Shown here piece by piece: positions 48,523-57,170 of a stretch of 64,000 nt of DNA. The notes beneath the pieces are model-generated. The model saw only the letters and a program-made list of their open reading frames with translations. It was not told the origin of the DNA and ran no database searches. Both the position numbers and the translations under genes were made by a program. Numbering within the stretch: position 1 is the first letter of the stretch; every line of letters starts with the position of its first letter. The stretch is from the NCBI RefSeq assembly GCF_021261325.1, contig NZ_JAJSBI010000016.1, positions 62,001-126,000 of the forward strand. Reading direction: 5' to 3'. The stretch comes from Streptomyces guryensis (GTDB taxonomy: Bacteria; Actinomycetota; Actinomycetes; Streptomycetales; Streptomycetaceae).

Positions 48523-49683
48523 TCACAGCAACGCGAACTGGCCTTCTGGGCCCTCCTCGTGGTGGTCGAAGACCGAGGCTGGTTTGCGGGACGTTCCGGG
48601 CACGGGCAGGACGCCCGCCTTGCCCAGCTCGGCTGCTGTGATCGGAGCTGTCACGGTCAACTCTTCCTGCTGTGGCCGCAGTTCGGCCAACAAGGCCAGG
48701 ACCGTGATCAGCTCCAGCAACTCCGACGTCCAGGTCTGCGGCCATGTCGGCGGACGGATCGCCGCCAGCGTTCCCGGCTCGGTCTCAGTCGTCCGCGTCG
48801 CGAACCACTGCTCCAGGACCCGGGTGCCGGACGCTTCGAAGTCCCAGGCCTCCGGTGGGACAGGGGAGATGCGGCCCTCGTCGAGCAGCAGGGTTTCCTC
48901 GTCGCGGTCGTAGGTGATCGTGAGGGGGTGGGACGGGAGCGGCGCGCGGACGTACGGGCGGCGGCCTCCCGGCAGCTTGGGGCGGGCGCCGTTGCGGCGT
49001 GTGAGCCAGAGGGCGCGGCTGCCCAACTCCACGCCGTGGGACCAGAGTTCGGCGTCCTCGGTGAGGGGCACCGTCAGGTCCGGGCGTACCGTCGCCACGG
49101 TCCAGGCGAGGAAGTCCAACGGGTCGGGGGAGTGGCCGAGACGGGCGCTCAGGTGGGCCAGCAGACCGGGGGCCAGGTTGGGTTCCGCGCCGCCCGGGCG
49201 CCGGTAGAGGGGGCGGATGCGGCCGGGGCGCAGGAGGGGGAGGCAGGACGTGGCGAGCAGGTGCGGGCCGGTGCTGTCCGTGGCCGTCTCGGCGACGAAG
49301 ACCTGGTGTTCGTCCGCCACCCGCCACAGTTCGGGGCGGGCCGCGTCGATCAGGCGGTGGTCGGGGATCAGCCACTGTTCGTCGAACGGGGCGTTCAGGA
49401 CGCGTACCGGCTCGGGGCAGGGGCCCGACGCGTGGATCAGTTTCTCCGTGCCGCTCGGCTGGCCCGGCAGCTGGCTGACCGCCGAGCGCAGCGTGCGGGA
49501 GCGGGTCGGCTCGAACAGGGCCTCACGGTCCGGTCCCCCGGCCTTCAGCAGGGCGTCCCAGCGGGCCTTCAGGGATGCGGCGTCGGGGCCCGTCGGCCAC
49601 CCCCGGCCGAGCCGCGGCGGTGCGACGGACCACGGCATGAGGTCCGCGAGCAGCGGAGCGTCGTCGTGCGTCACGCTGGGCAT
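48523..49683 (-). CDS. Orphan type ISP restriction-modification specificity-like protein
   Basis: A 386-residue cytoplasmic protein resembling the C-terminal specificity domain of type ISP enzymes (LlaBIII-like). Indicative segments are PVRVLNAPFDEQWLIPDHRLID, LLATSCLPLL, and near the end SPVPPEAWDFEASGTRVLEQWFATR. The nuclease, translocase (Walker) and N6-adenine methylase (NPPY) modules of a complete type ISP protein are absent here and in the flanks, so restriction is not expected. It may have been recruited for another DNA-binding or regulatory task. Start at 49683. Not in an operon. Confidence 0.65.
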   Translation of the reverse strand: MPSVTHDDAPLLADLMPWSVAPPRLGRGWPTGPDAASLKARWDALLKAGGPDREALFEPTRSRTLRSAVSQLPGQPSGTEKLIHASGPCPEPVRVLNAPFDEQWLIPDHRLIDAARPELWRVADEHQVFVAETATDSTGPHLLATSCLPLLRPGRIRPLYRRPGGAEPNLAPGLLAHLSARLGHSPDPLDFLAWTVATVRPDLTVPLTEDAELWSHGVELGSRALWLTRRNGARPKLPGGRRPYVRAPLPSHPLTITYDRDEETLLLDEGRISPVPPEAWDFEASGTRVLEQWFATRTTETEPGTLAAIRPPTWPQTWTSELLELITVLALLAELRPQQEELTVTAPITAAELGKAGVLPVPGTSRKPASVFDHHEEGPEGQFALL

Positions 49684-49723
49684 CGTACGACGTGCCGCCG
49701 ACAGGCAGTCGGGGTCGGTGACG

Positions 49724-50473
49724 TCATGTGGCGTCCAGCGTCACCGTGAAGGAGAAGCGGTCGCCGCGGTAGTGGATGACGGCCACGTCGAGGGCCCGTC
49801 CGTCCCCGTCATAGGTGACGCCCGTGTAGTGCAGGATCGGGCTCAGCAGCGGGACTTGGAGCAGACGGGCCGTCTCCGGGTCCGCCAGGCGGGCCTCCAC
49901 GGTGTCCGTGATGCGGCTGATGTCCGCCAGGACGATGTCCCGCAGCACCTTGGTCATCGGCCGGTGCACCAGGTCGGCGGGGTCGAAGCGCTCGGCGAGT
50001 TCCGGGCGGACGTAGTTGCGGGCGTGGTTGGTCGGCTCGCCCGTCTTCTCGTCACTGCGCAGCCGGTGGTACGTGGCCACCTCGCCGGTCTGAGGGAAGT
50101 ACTCGGCGAGTTCGGGCGGCACGGGCGCGTGGCCGTGGTCCAGCAGTTCCGTCACCATCCCGGACTGCTGGGCCACGATCGCGTCCACCGAGCCGAGCAG
50201 CCGCACGGGGGCGCCCCGCAGGGCGTCCGGCTCGATGAACGTGCCCCGGCGGCGGTGGCGGGTGATCAGGCCCTCGTCCTCCAGCTCCTTCAGCGCCTGC
50301 CGCATGGTCAGCACGCTCACCCCGTAGTGCCCCGCCAGCTGCTCCTCGGTGGGCAGCCGCAGCGGGTCCTGGGGCGAGCGGCCGAGTATCGAGGCGCGCA
50401 GGGACTGCGACACCTGGTACCAGAGCGGCAGCTTGCGGTTCAGGACGATCGAGTCCGGGGCGAAGGAGGTCAC
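49724..50473 (-). CDS. GntR/HutC-family regulator with UTRA domain
   Basis: A 249-residue regulator. The winged helix is at about 15-80 (LPTEEQLAGHYGVSVLTMRQALKELEDEGLITRHRRRGTFI). The UTRA effector domain is at about 95-240, ending AVIHYRGDRFSFTVTLDA, which is typical of HutC relatives sensing small organic acids or sugars. It follows hmgA after 27 bases on the same strand, so it could be co-transcribed and control tyrosine/homogentisate catabolism, though no operator was identified. Confidence 0.85.
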   Translation of the reverse strand: MTSFAPDSIVLNRKLPLWYQVSQSLRASILGRSPQDPLRLPTEEQLAGHYGVSVLTMRQALKELEDEGLITRHRRRGTFIEPDALRGAPVRLLGSVDAIVAQQSGMVTELLDHGHAPVPPELAEYFPQTGEVATYHRLRSDEKTGEPTNHARNYVRPELAERFDPADLVHRPMTKVLRDIVLADISRITDTVEARLADPETARLLQVPLLSPILHYTGVTYDGDGRALDVAVIHYRGDRFSFTVTLDAT

Positions 50474-50500
50474 GGGCCTATCCGTACCGGTCGTACGCGA

Positions 50501-51817
50501 TCAGTGCAACGGGCGGAAATGCCGCTCCATGCCCTGCCAGACGTCGTCGTAGCGCTGTTGCAGGTGCTCCGCGCCCGCCGCCTGCGGGGTGAGCGTCACC
50601 GGCCAGCGCGTCTCGAACATGAACGCAAGCCCGTCGTCCACCTTCTGCGGCTTCAGCTCGGCCGCGCTGGCCCGGTCGAACGTCTCCCGGTCCGGACCGT
50701 GCGCCGACATCATGTTGTGCAGCGAGCCGCCGCCCGGCACGAAGCCCTCCGCCTTCGCGTCGTAGGCGCCCTCGATCAGGCCCATGTACTCGCTCATCAC
50801 GTTCCGGTGGAAGTACGGCGGCCGGAACGTGTCCTCGCCCACCAGCCAGCGCGGCGCGAAGACGACGAAGTCGACACCGGCCAGGCCCGGGGTGTCGGAC
50901 GGGGACGTCAGCACCGTGAAGATCGACGGGTCGGGGTGGTCGTAGGAGATGGTGCCGATGACGTTGAAGCGGCGCAGGTCGTAGACGTAGGGGACGTGGT
51001 TGCCGTGCCAGGCGACCACGTCGAGCGGTGAGTGGTCGTAGACGGCCGTCCAGAGGTTGCCGCAGAACTTGTTCACCACCTCCACCGGTCCCTCGACGTC
51101 CTCGTATGCGGCGACGGGGGCCCGGAAGTCGCGGGCGTTGGCGAGGCCGTTGGCGCCGATCGGGCCGAGGTCGGGGAGGTGGAAGGGCGCCCCGTAGTTC
51201 TCGCACACATAACCGCGGGCGGAGGGATCCAGCAGCTCCACACGGAAGCGCACCCCACGAGGAACCAGCGCCACATGTCCCGGCTCCACATGCAGCAGCC
51301 CGAACTCCGTGCGCAGCAGGAGGCCGCCGCGCTCCGGGACGATCAGCAGCTCGCCGTCCGCGTCGCTGAAGACGCGCTCCATCGAGGAGTTGGCGTGATA
51401 GAGGTGCACGGCCACGCCGGTGCGCTGGGTGGCGTCACCGTTGCCGCCCAGGGTCCACAGGCCGGCCAGGAAGTCCGTCCCGGCCGGGGGCTCGGGCAGC
51501 GGGTTCCAGCGCAGGCGGTTCGGGTCGGGGACCGACTCGGTGAACGGGGCCGTACGGATCGAGCCGTTGTCCGTGCGCGTGAACCCCGGGTGCGCGGCCG
51601 ACGGGCGGATGCGGTAGAGCCAGGAGCGGCGGTTGTGGGCCCGGGGCTCGGTGAACGCCGTACCGCTGAGCTGTTCCGCGTAGAGCCCGAGCGGAGCGCG
51701 CTGTGGCGCGTTGCGGCCCTCGGGCAGGGCGCCGGGCACGGCCTCGGAGCTGTGCTCGTTGCCGAAACCGGAGAGGTAGGTCAGCCCCTCGGCCGTCTTG
51801 CGCGCGTCCCCGCTCAT
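50501..51817 (-). CDS. hmgA: Homogentisate 1,2-dioxygenase
   Basis: A 438-residue non-haem iron dioxygenase that opens the homogentisate ring to maleylacetoacetate in tyrosine and phenylalanine breakdown. LSGFGNEHSSEAVPGALPEG is the typical N-terminus. The iron ligands are in FHRNVMSEYMG (His and Glu) and SAHGPDRETF (His). Length and order match the family throughout. ATG 51817 follows GCGAGGGAGCGACG. A HutC-type regulator gene follows at once. The fumarylacetoacetase and isomerase genes are not in the window. Confidence 0.95.
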   Translation of the reverse strand: MSGDARKTAEGLTYLSGFGNEHSSEAVPGALPEGRNAPQRAPLGLYAEQLSGTAFTEPRAHNRRSWLYRIRPSAAHPGFTRTDNGSIRTAPFTESVPDPNRLRWNPLPEPPAGTDFLAGLWTLGGNGDATQRTGVAVHLYHANSSMERVFSDADGELLIVPERGGLLLRTEFGLLHVEPGHVALVPRGVRFRVELLDPSARGYVCENYGAPFHLPDLGPIGANGLANARDFRAPVAAYEDVEGPVEVVNKFCGNLWTAVYDHSPLDVVAWHGNHVPYVYDLRRFNVIGTISYDHPDPSIFTVLTSPSDTPGLAGVDFVVFAPRWLVGEDTFRPPYFHRNVMSEYMGLIEGAYDAKAEGFVPGGGSLHNMMSAHGPDRETFDRASAAELKPQKVDDGLAFMFETRWPVTLTPQAAGAEHLQQRYDDVWQGMERHFRPLH

Positions 51818-51966
51818 CGTCGCTCCCTCGCGTCTGATTCCTATGCATCACCGTAGGATTGCGGTTTCGTGCGCGCAAGGGGGACCGGGATCTCCTCATC
51901 GGGGAGGAACGAGAACCAGACTCCAGGGGGATCCGGGGGCCGGACCGGTGTTCTAGTCTCCCGGGC

Positions 51967-52572
51967 ATGTCGTGGACGCGGGGTCTCCCAGCCGCGCTCG
52001 CGGTCTGTGTCCTGCTGCTGACCGGATCCGTGAGCTGCGGCTCCAGTGATACGCACGAGGGGAAGAGCGGCGATTCGATATCGCCGGTGGGCAAGCTCCT
52101 GGACGACACGGACAAGGCGGGGCGGCACTACCGTGAGGTGAGGAAGAAGGGCGCGCCCGAGGTCGGCATCGAGGTGCAGCCGGACTCCGGCGCCACCTGG
52201 GACGTGTCTCTGACCGTCCGCAACTTCCGCTTCTCGCCCATCGGTACGAAGCCGCGGGCGGTGGCGGGCCGCGGTCTCGCGTACGTCTTCGTCGACGACC
52301 GCCTCGTGGCCCGGCTCCGCGGCCTCACCTGCCGTCTCCCGGCCAGGTTCGTGCCGCACGGCACACATCACGTCACCGCCCGGCTGTACGCCGACGACGG
52401 CACCGTGTGGGCGGTGCAGGGCCGGCCCGTGGAGAGCACGGCCGACATCACGGCGTCGGAGGCGGCGGGCGCGCCGGGTGCCACTCCGGGCGCGACCGCA
52501 CTGGGTGCATCCGGCACCTATGTGCGTGCCGGGGGGCGAGGTTCACCGGAGCGCTCCGGAACGGCATCATGA
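51967..52572 (+). CDS. Secreted lipoprotein, unknown
   Basis: A 201-residue protein with a lipoprotein signal peptide (1-23, LLLTGSVSC, lipobox cysteine C24). The mature part is a small beta-rich domain (about 55-165: VGIEVQPDSGATWDVSLTVRNFRFSP, HHVTARLYADDGTVWAVQGR) followed by an Ala/Gly-rich tail. No family is recognised. ATG 51967 is chosen because the signal peptide starts there. The gene overlaps the following TetR gene (ATGA) and diverges from hmgA. Confidence 0.75.
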   Translation: MSWTRGLPAALAVCVLLLTGSVSCGSSDTHEGKSGDSISPVGKLLDDTDKAGRHYREVRKKGAPEVGIEVQPDSGATWDVSLTVRNFRFSPIGTKPRAVAGRGLAYVFVDDRLVARLRGLTCRLPARFVPHGTHHVTARLYADDGTVWAVQGRPVESTADITASEAAGAPGATPGATALGASGTYVRAGGRGSPERSGTAS

Positions 52573-53186
52573 AGCCTGTGCCCCACGCGACATCGCTACG
52601 CCGAGCCCCCGTGCAGCGACGCAGTGCCGAACGGCTGACCCGGATCCTCGACGCCTGCGCCGACCTCCTCGACGAGGTCGGCTATGACGCCCTGAGCACC
52701 CGGGCCGTGGCCCTGCGCGCAGGAGTCCCCATCGGCTCGGTCTACCGCTTCTTCGGCAACAAGCGGCAGATGGCCGACGCCCTCGCCCAGCGCAACCTCG
52801 AGCGTTTCACCGAGCAGGTCACCGAGCGGCTGAAGTCGGCCGGCGAGGGAGGCTGGCGCTCGGCCATGGACGCCGTCCTCGACGAGTACCTGGCCATGAA
52901 GCGCACCGCGCCCGGCTTCTCGCTCGTCGACTTCGGCAACCAGATCCCGGTCGGCGCCCGCAGCGCCGAACCCAACACCCGTGTCGCCGACCGCCTCACC
53001 GACCTGCTCTCCGGCTACCTCGGCCGGGAGCCGGACGACGATCTGCGCCGCGCCTTCCTGATCGCCGTGGAGACCGCTGACACCCTGGTCCACCTGGCCT
53101 TCCGGGTGGCCCCGGAGGGCGACGAGAAGATCATCGGGGAGGCGCGGGAGCTGCTGCGGGCGTATCTGGCGCGGGTCCTGGACTGA
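52569..53186 (+). CDS. TetR-family transcriptional regulator
   Basis: A 205-residue regulator with an N-terminal HTH (about 15-65: RLTRILDACADLLDEVGYDALSTRAVALRAGVPIGSVYRFFGNKRQM). The C-terminal domain resembles TetR_C proteins that follow lipid or aromatic substrates. It is translated from an ATGA overlap with the lipoprotein gene. The perfect palindrome at 53249-53266, between this gene and the molybdopterin enzyme, is its probable operator. Confidence 0.87.
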   Translation: MKPVPHATSLRRAPVQRRSAERLTRILDACADLLDEVGYDALSTRAVALRAGVPIGSVYRFFGNKRQMADALAQRNLERFTEQVTERLKSAGEGGWRSAMDAVLDEYLAMKRTAPGFSLVDFGNQIPVGARSAEPNTRVADRLTDLLSGYLGREPDDDLRRAFLIAVETADTLVHLAFRVAPEGDEKIIGEARELLRAYLARVLD

Positions 53187-53248
53187 GATCCCGCAGGGCC
53201 GCGGCTCGCGGATTTCCGACCTCATCCCGGGAGAGGCCTCCCCTCCGT

Positions 53249-53266
53249 GCATACCGGTCGGTATGC
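53249..53266. promoter_or_regulatory. TetR-type operator before the molybdopterin oxidoreductase
   Basis: GCATACCG-GT-CGGTATGC is a perfect 18-bp palindrome, 47 bases before the GTG start at 53314. A small GGGAG/CTCCC hairpin (53229-53242) precedes it and may end the TetR transcript. Confidence 0.85.
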
Positions 53267-53313
53267 TCGGCCGCACAGTACGAGCGTCATCGTCGCCGCC
53301 CCCGGGAGGACCC

Positions 53314-55566
53314 GTGTCCCGCACCGCCCTGCGAATCTGCCCCCTGTGCGAGGCCACCTGCGGGCTGACCCTCACCATCGAGGGCACCCGTGTCACCGGC
53401 GCCCGCGGTGACCGCGACGACGTGTTCAGCAAGGGGTTCATCTGCCCCAAGGGCGCCTCCTTCGGCGCCGTCGACGGCGACCCCGACCGGCTGCGCACCC
53501 CGCTCGTGCGCAAGGACGGCGAGCTGCGCGAGGCCACCTGGGAGGAGGCATTCGACGCGGTCGCCGCCGGTGTCCGCGCGGTCGTCGAGCGCCACGGCCC
53601 GAACGCCGTCGGTGTCGTCCTCGGCAACCCCAACGTGCACACCATGGCCGGCGCCCTCTATCCGCCGGTTCTGCTGGCCGGCCTCGGCACCCGCAGCGTC
53701 TTCACCGCGTCCACGGTCGACCAGATGCCCAAGCACGTCTCCAGCGGACTGCTCTACGGCGACGCGAACGCCATCCCTGTGCCGGACCTGGACCACACCG
53801 ACCATCTCCTCCTCATCGGTGCCAACCCCCTGGAGTCCAACGGAAGTCTGTGCACGGCCGCCGACTTCCCCGGCAAGCTCAAGGCCCTCAAGGCCCGCGG
53901 CGGCACCCTCACCGTCATCGACCCGCGCCGCACCCGCACCGCCAAGCTCGCCGACCGGCACATCGCGATCCGCCCCGGTACCGACGCCCTCCTCCTCGCA
54001 GCGATGGCTCACGTCCTGTTCGAGGAGGGCCTCGCCGACCTCGGGGACCTGGCCCCGCACCTCCAGGGCCTCGACGAACTGCGCGAAGCGGTACGGGACT
54101 TCACCCCCGAAGCGGTCGCCGCGGCCTGCGACGTGGACGCCGACGTGACGCGCACCCTGGCCCGCGAACTCGCCGCCGCCCCCACCGCGGCCGTATACGG
54201 CCGCATCGGCAGCTGCACCGTCCCGCACGGCACCCTGGCCAGCTGGCTCGTCGACGTCCTCGACATCCTCACCGGCAACCTCGACCGCCCCGGCGGCGCC
54301 CTCTTCCCGCAGGCGGCCACCGACCGCACACCCCGCCCGGCCGGGCCGAGCCACGGCTTCACGCTCGGCCGCTGGCACTCAAGGGTCAGCCAACACCCCG
54401 AGGCCAAAGGCGAGTTGCCGCTCTCCGCGCTCGCCGAGGAGATCGACACCGCGACCGACGAGGGCGAGCCGATCCGTGCCCTCATCACCTCCGCCGCCAA
54501 CCCCGTGCTCTCGGCGCCCGACGGAGACCGTCTCGACAAGGCCCTGGACTCCCTGGACTTCATGGTCAGCATCGACCCGTACCTCAACGAGACCACGCGC
54601 CACGCGACCGTCGTCCTGCCCCCGCCCCCGCCCTCGCAGAGCCCGCACCACGACTTCGCCTTCAACACCCTCGCCGTGCGCAACCAGGTCCGCTACACCC
54701 GTCCCGCCGTGCCCCTGGAGCCCGGCCGCCTGCCCGAGACCGAGATCTTCGCCCGGCTGATCCTGGCCGCCACCGGCATGCACGGCGCCGACCCGTCCGC
54801 GGTCGACGACCTCGTCATCGGCCAGACCCTTGGCAAGGCGGTGAAGGAGGCCCACTCGCCGGTCCACGGCCGCGACCCGAAGGAACTCGCCGGACTGCTC
54901 GCAGGCGAGACCGGCCCCGAGCGGCGGCTCGACATGATGCTGCGCCTCGGCCCCTACGGCGACGGCTTCGGCGTACGGCCGGACGGGCTGAGCCTGGCGC
55001 GGCTGCTCGCGCACCCGCACGGCATCGACCTCGGTCCGCTGGGGTCGCGTCTGCCGCAGCCGCTCAAGACCAGGAGCGGCAAGGTCGAGCTGCTGCCGCA
55101 GCCGATCGCGGACGATCTGCCGCGGCTGCGGGCGGCCCTGGACCGGCTCCCGGACGAACTCGTCCTCGTCGGCCGCCGGCACCTGCGCTCCAACAACAGC
55201 TGGATGCACAACGTCCCCGCCCTCACCGGCGGCAGCAACCGCTGCACCCTGCACATCCACCCCGAGGACGCCGAGCGGCTCGGCGTGCGGGACGGGGCGG
55301 CGGTACGGGTGAAGGGCGCCGGGGGAGAGGTGACCGCCCCCGCCGAGGTCACGGACGCGGTGCGGCCGGGCGTGGTGAGTCTGCCGCACGGCTGGGGTCA
55401 CGACCGGCCCGGCACCCGGATGAGCCACGCCGCCACCGACCCGGGCGTCAACGTCAACCAGCTTCTCGACGGCAGCCTGCTCGACCCGCTGTCGGGGAAC
55501 GCGGTCCTCAACGGAGTGCCGGTGGAAATCACCGCCGTGACCGAAAAGCTCAGCCCTGTGACCTGA
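53314..55566 (+). CDS. Molybdopterin-dependent oxidoreductase (bis-MGD, formate dehydrogenase/nitrate reductase-like)
   Basis: A 750-residue enzyme of the DMSO-reductase superfamily. The N-terminus has the 4Fe-4S motif CPLCEATCG and a fourth Cys in FICPKG. MGD-binding segments (GANPLESNGSLC, VIDPRRTRTAKLADRHIAI) follow, and a C-terminal molydop-binding barrel (about 630-740, HIHPEDAERLGVRDGAAVRVKG). No signal peptide, so it is cytoplasmic. No small subunit adjoins, so it resembles stand-alone molybdopterin oxidoreductases of unknown substrate. GTG 53314 follows GGGAGGA. Probably controlled by the upstream TetR. Confidence 0.88.
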   Translation: MSRTALRICPLCEATCGLTLTIEGTRVTGARGDRDDVFSKGFICPKGASFGAVDGDPDRLRTPLVRKDGELREATWEEAFDAVAAGVRAVVERHGPNAVGVVLGNPNVHTMAGALYPPVLLAGLGTRSVFTASTVDQMPKHVSSGLLYGDANAIPVPDLDHTDHLLLIGANPLESNGSLCTAADFPGKLKALKARGGTLTVIDPRRTRTAKLADRHIAIRPGTDALLLAAMAHVLFEEGLADLGDLAPHLQGLDELREAVRDFTPEAVAAACDVDADVTRTLARELAAAPTAAVYGRIGSCTVPHGTLASWLVDVLDILTGNLDRPGGALFPQAATDRTPRPAGPSHGFTLGRWHSRVSQHPEAKGELPLSALAEEIDTATDEGEPIRALITSAANPVLSAPDGDRLDKALDSLDFMVSIDPYLNETTRHATVVLPPPPPSQSPHHDFAFNTLAVRNQVRYTRPAVPLEPGRLPETEIFARLILAATGMHGADPSAVDDLVIGQTLGKAVKEAHSPVHGRDPKELAGLLAGETGPERRLDMMLRLGPYGDGFGVRPDGLSLARLLAHPHGIDLGPLGSRLPQPLKTRSGKVELLPQPIADDLPRLRAALDRLPDELVLVGRRHLRSNNSWMHNVPALTGGSNRCTLHIHPEDAERLGVRDGAAVRVKGAGGEVTAPAEVTDAVRPGVVSLPHGWGHDRPGTRMSHAATDPGVNVNQLLDGSLLDPLSGNAVLNGVPVEITAVTEKLSPVT

Positions 55567-55699
55567 GCAAAGCCGTGACCTGGGATTTTGCGCTTATTGC
55601 TCGCACGTCAACGTCTTGTTAACGCCGTTTGAACGGACCTAACGTCGTCGCACCGCCTGCCCGGTGGGATGTTCAAGGGCGAACGTTAGGTATCCATTC

Positions 55700-57115
55700 A
55701 TGCTGACCATCCTCGGCTTCGCCATGATCGCGACCTTCCTGGTCCTGATCATGCTGAAGAAGATGTCGCCGATCGCGGCGCTCGTGCTGATCCCGGCACT
55801 GTTCTGCGTCTTCGTCGGTAAGGGCGCGAAGCTCGGCGACTACGTCATCGACGGCGTCACCAGCCTCGCGCCCACCGCGGCGATGCTCATGTTCGCGATC
55901 GTCTACTTCGGTGTGATGATCGACGTCGGCCTCTTCGACCCGATCGTTCGGGGGATCCTGAAGTTCTGCAAGGCCGACCCGCTCAGGATCGTCGTCGGTA
56001 CGGCCCTCCTCGCCGCGATCGTGTCGCTCGACGGCGACGGCTCGACCACCTTCATGATCACCGTCTCGGCGATGTACCCGCTGTACAAGCGCCTGAAGAT
56101 GAGCCTGGTCGTGATGACCGGTGTCGCCGCCATGGCCAACGGCGTGATGAACACCCTGCCGTGGGGCGGCCCGACCGCCCGCGCCGCCACCGCGCTGAAG
56201 CTCGACGCGAGCGACATCTTCGTCCCGATGATCCCGGCGCTCGCCATGGGCCTGCTCTTCGTCTTCGCCCTCGCGTACGTCCTCGGCCGCCGCGAGCGCA
56301 AGCGGCTCGGTGTGCTGACACTGGACGAGGTGCTGGTCGAGGAGAAGGAGACCGAGACGGTCCTCGTGGGCTCCGGCACCGGCGCCGGTTCGGGCAAGGG
56401 CGCCCAGCGCACCGGCGGCTCCGGCTCCGGGACCGACGCGGACCTCCCCGAGGGCGAGGACGAGGACGAGGGCCTCCAGGGCCTCGACCCGAACCGGCCC
56501 ACCCTGCGCCCCAAGCTGTACTGGTTCAACGCGCTGCTCACGGTGGCCCTGCTCACCGCCATGATCATGGAGTGGCTGCCGATCCCGGTGCTGTTCCTGC
56601 TCGGTGCGGCCCTGGCTCTCACCGTCAACTTCCCCCACATGCCCGACCAGAAGGCCCGGCTCGGCGCCCACGCGGAGAACGTCCTCAACGTCTCCGGCAT
56701 GGTCTTCGCCGCCGCCGTCTTCACCGGCGTCCTCCAGGGCACCGGCATGGTGGGCAGCATGGCCAAGTGGCTGGTGGACAACATCCCGGACGGGATGGGC
56801 CCGCACATGGCCTTCGTCACCGGCATCCTGAGCATCCCGCTCACGTACTTCATGTCGAACGACGGCTTCTACTTCGGCATCCTCCCGGTGCTCGCCGAGG
56901 CCGGCCAGGCCCACGGCGTCTCCTCCCTGGAGATCGCTCGCGCCTCCCTCATCGGCCAGCCGCTGCACATGTCGAGCCCCCTCGTCCCGGCCGTCTACGT
57001 CCTGGTCGGCATGGCCAAGGTGGAGTTCGGCGACCACACCAGGTTCGTGGTCAAGTGGGCCGCGCTCACATCACTCGTGGTCCTCGGGGCAGGGATCCTC
57101 TTCGGCATCATCTGA
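55700..57115 (+). CDS. Citrate-Mg2+/Ca2+:H+ symporter, CitMHS family
   Basis: A 471-residue transporter with about twelve helices in two repeats. Family segments include LTILGFAMIATFLVLIMLKK at the start, SLDGDGSTTFMIT (about 108-120), GPTARAATAL, and the second-repeat SNDGFYFGILPVLAEAGQAHG. A long acidic, Gly-rich cytoplasmic loop (about 220-265) lies between halves. CitMHS proteins import metal-citrate complexes with protons. No citAB two-component genes are adjacent. The 134 bases upstream are AT-richer and contain repeated AACG motifs that could be a control region. Confidence 0.9.
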   Translation: MLTILGFAMIATFLVLIMLKKMSPIAALVLIPALFCVFVGKGAKLGDYVIDGVTSLAPTAAMLMFAIVYFGVMIDVGLFDPIVRGILKFCKADPLRIVVGTALLAAIVSLDGDGSTTFMITVSAMYPLYKRLKMSLVVMTGVAAMANGVMNTLPWGGPTARAATALKLDASDIFVPMIPALAMGLLFVFALAYVLGRRERKRLGVLTLDEVLVEEKETETVLVGSGTGAGSGKGAQRTGGSGSGTDADLPEGEDEDEGLQGLDPNRPTLRPKLYWFNALLTVALLTAMIMEWLPIPVLFLLGAALALTVNFPHMPDQKARLGAHAENVLNVSGMVFAAAVFTGVLQGTGMVGSMAKWLVDNIPDGMGPHMAFVTGILSIPLTYFMSNDGFYFGILPVLAEAGQAHGVSSLEIARASLIGQPLHMSSPLVPAVYVLVGMAKVEFGDHTRFVVKWAALTSLVVLGAGILFGII

Positions 57116-57170
57116 CCTTCCGGACAAGGGAATCCAGCTTCCGGTCAGAGCAATTCAGGAGGATCCGTAC

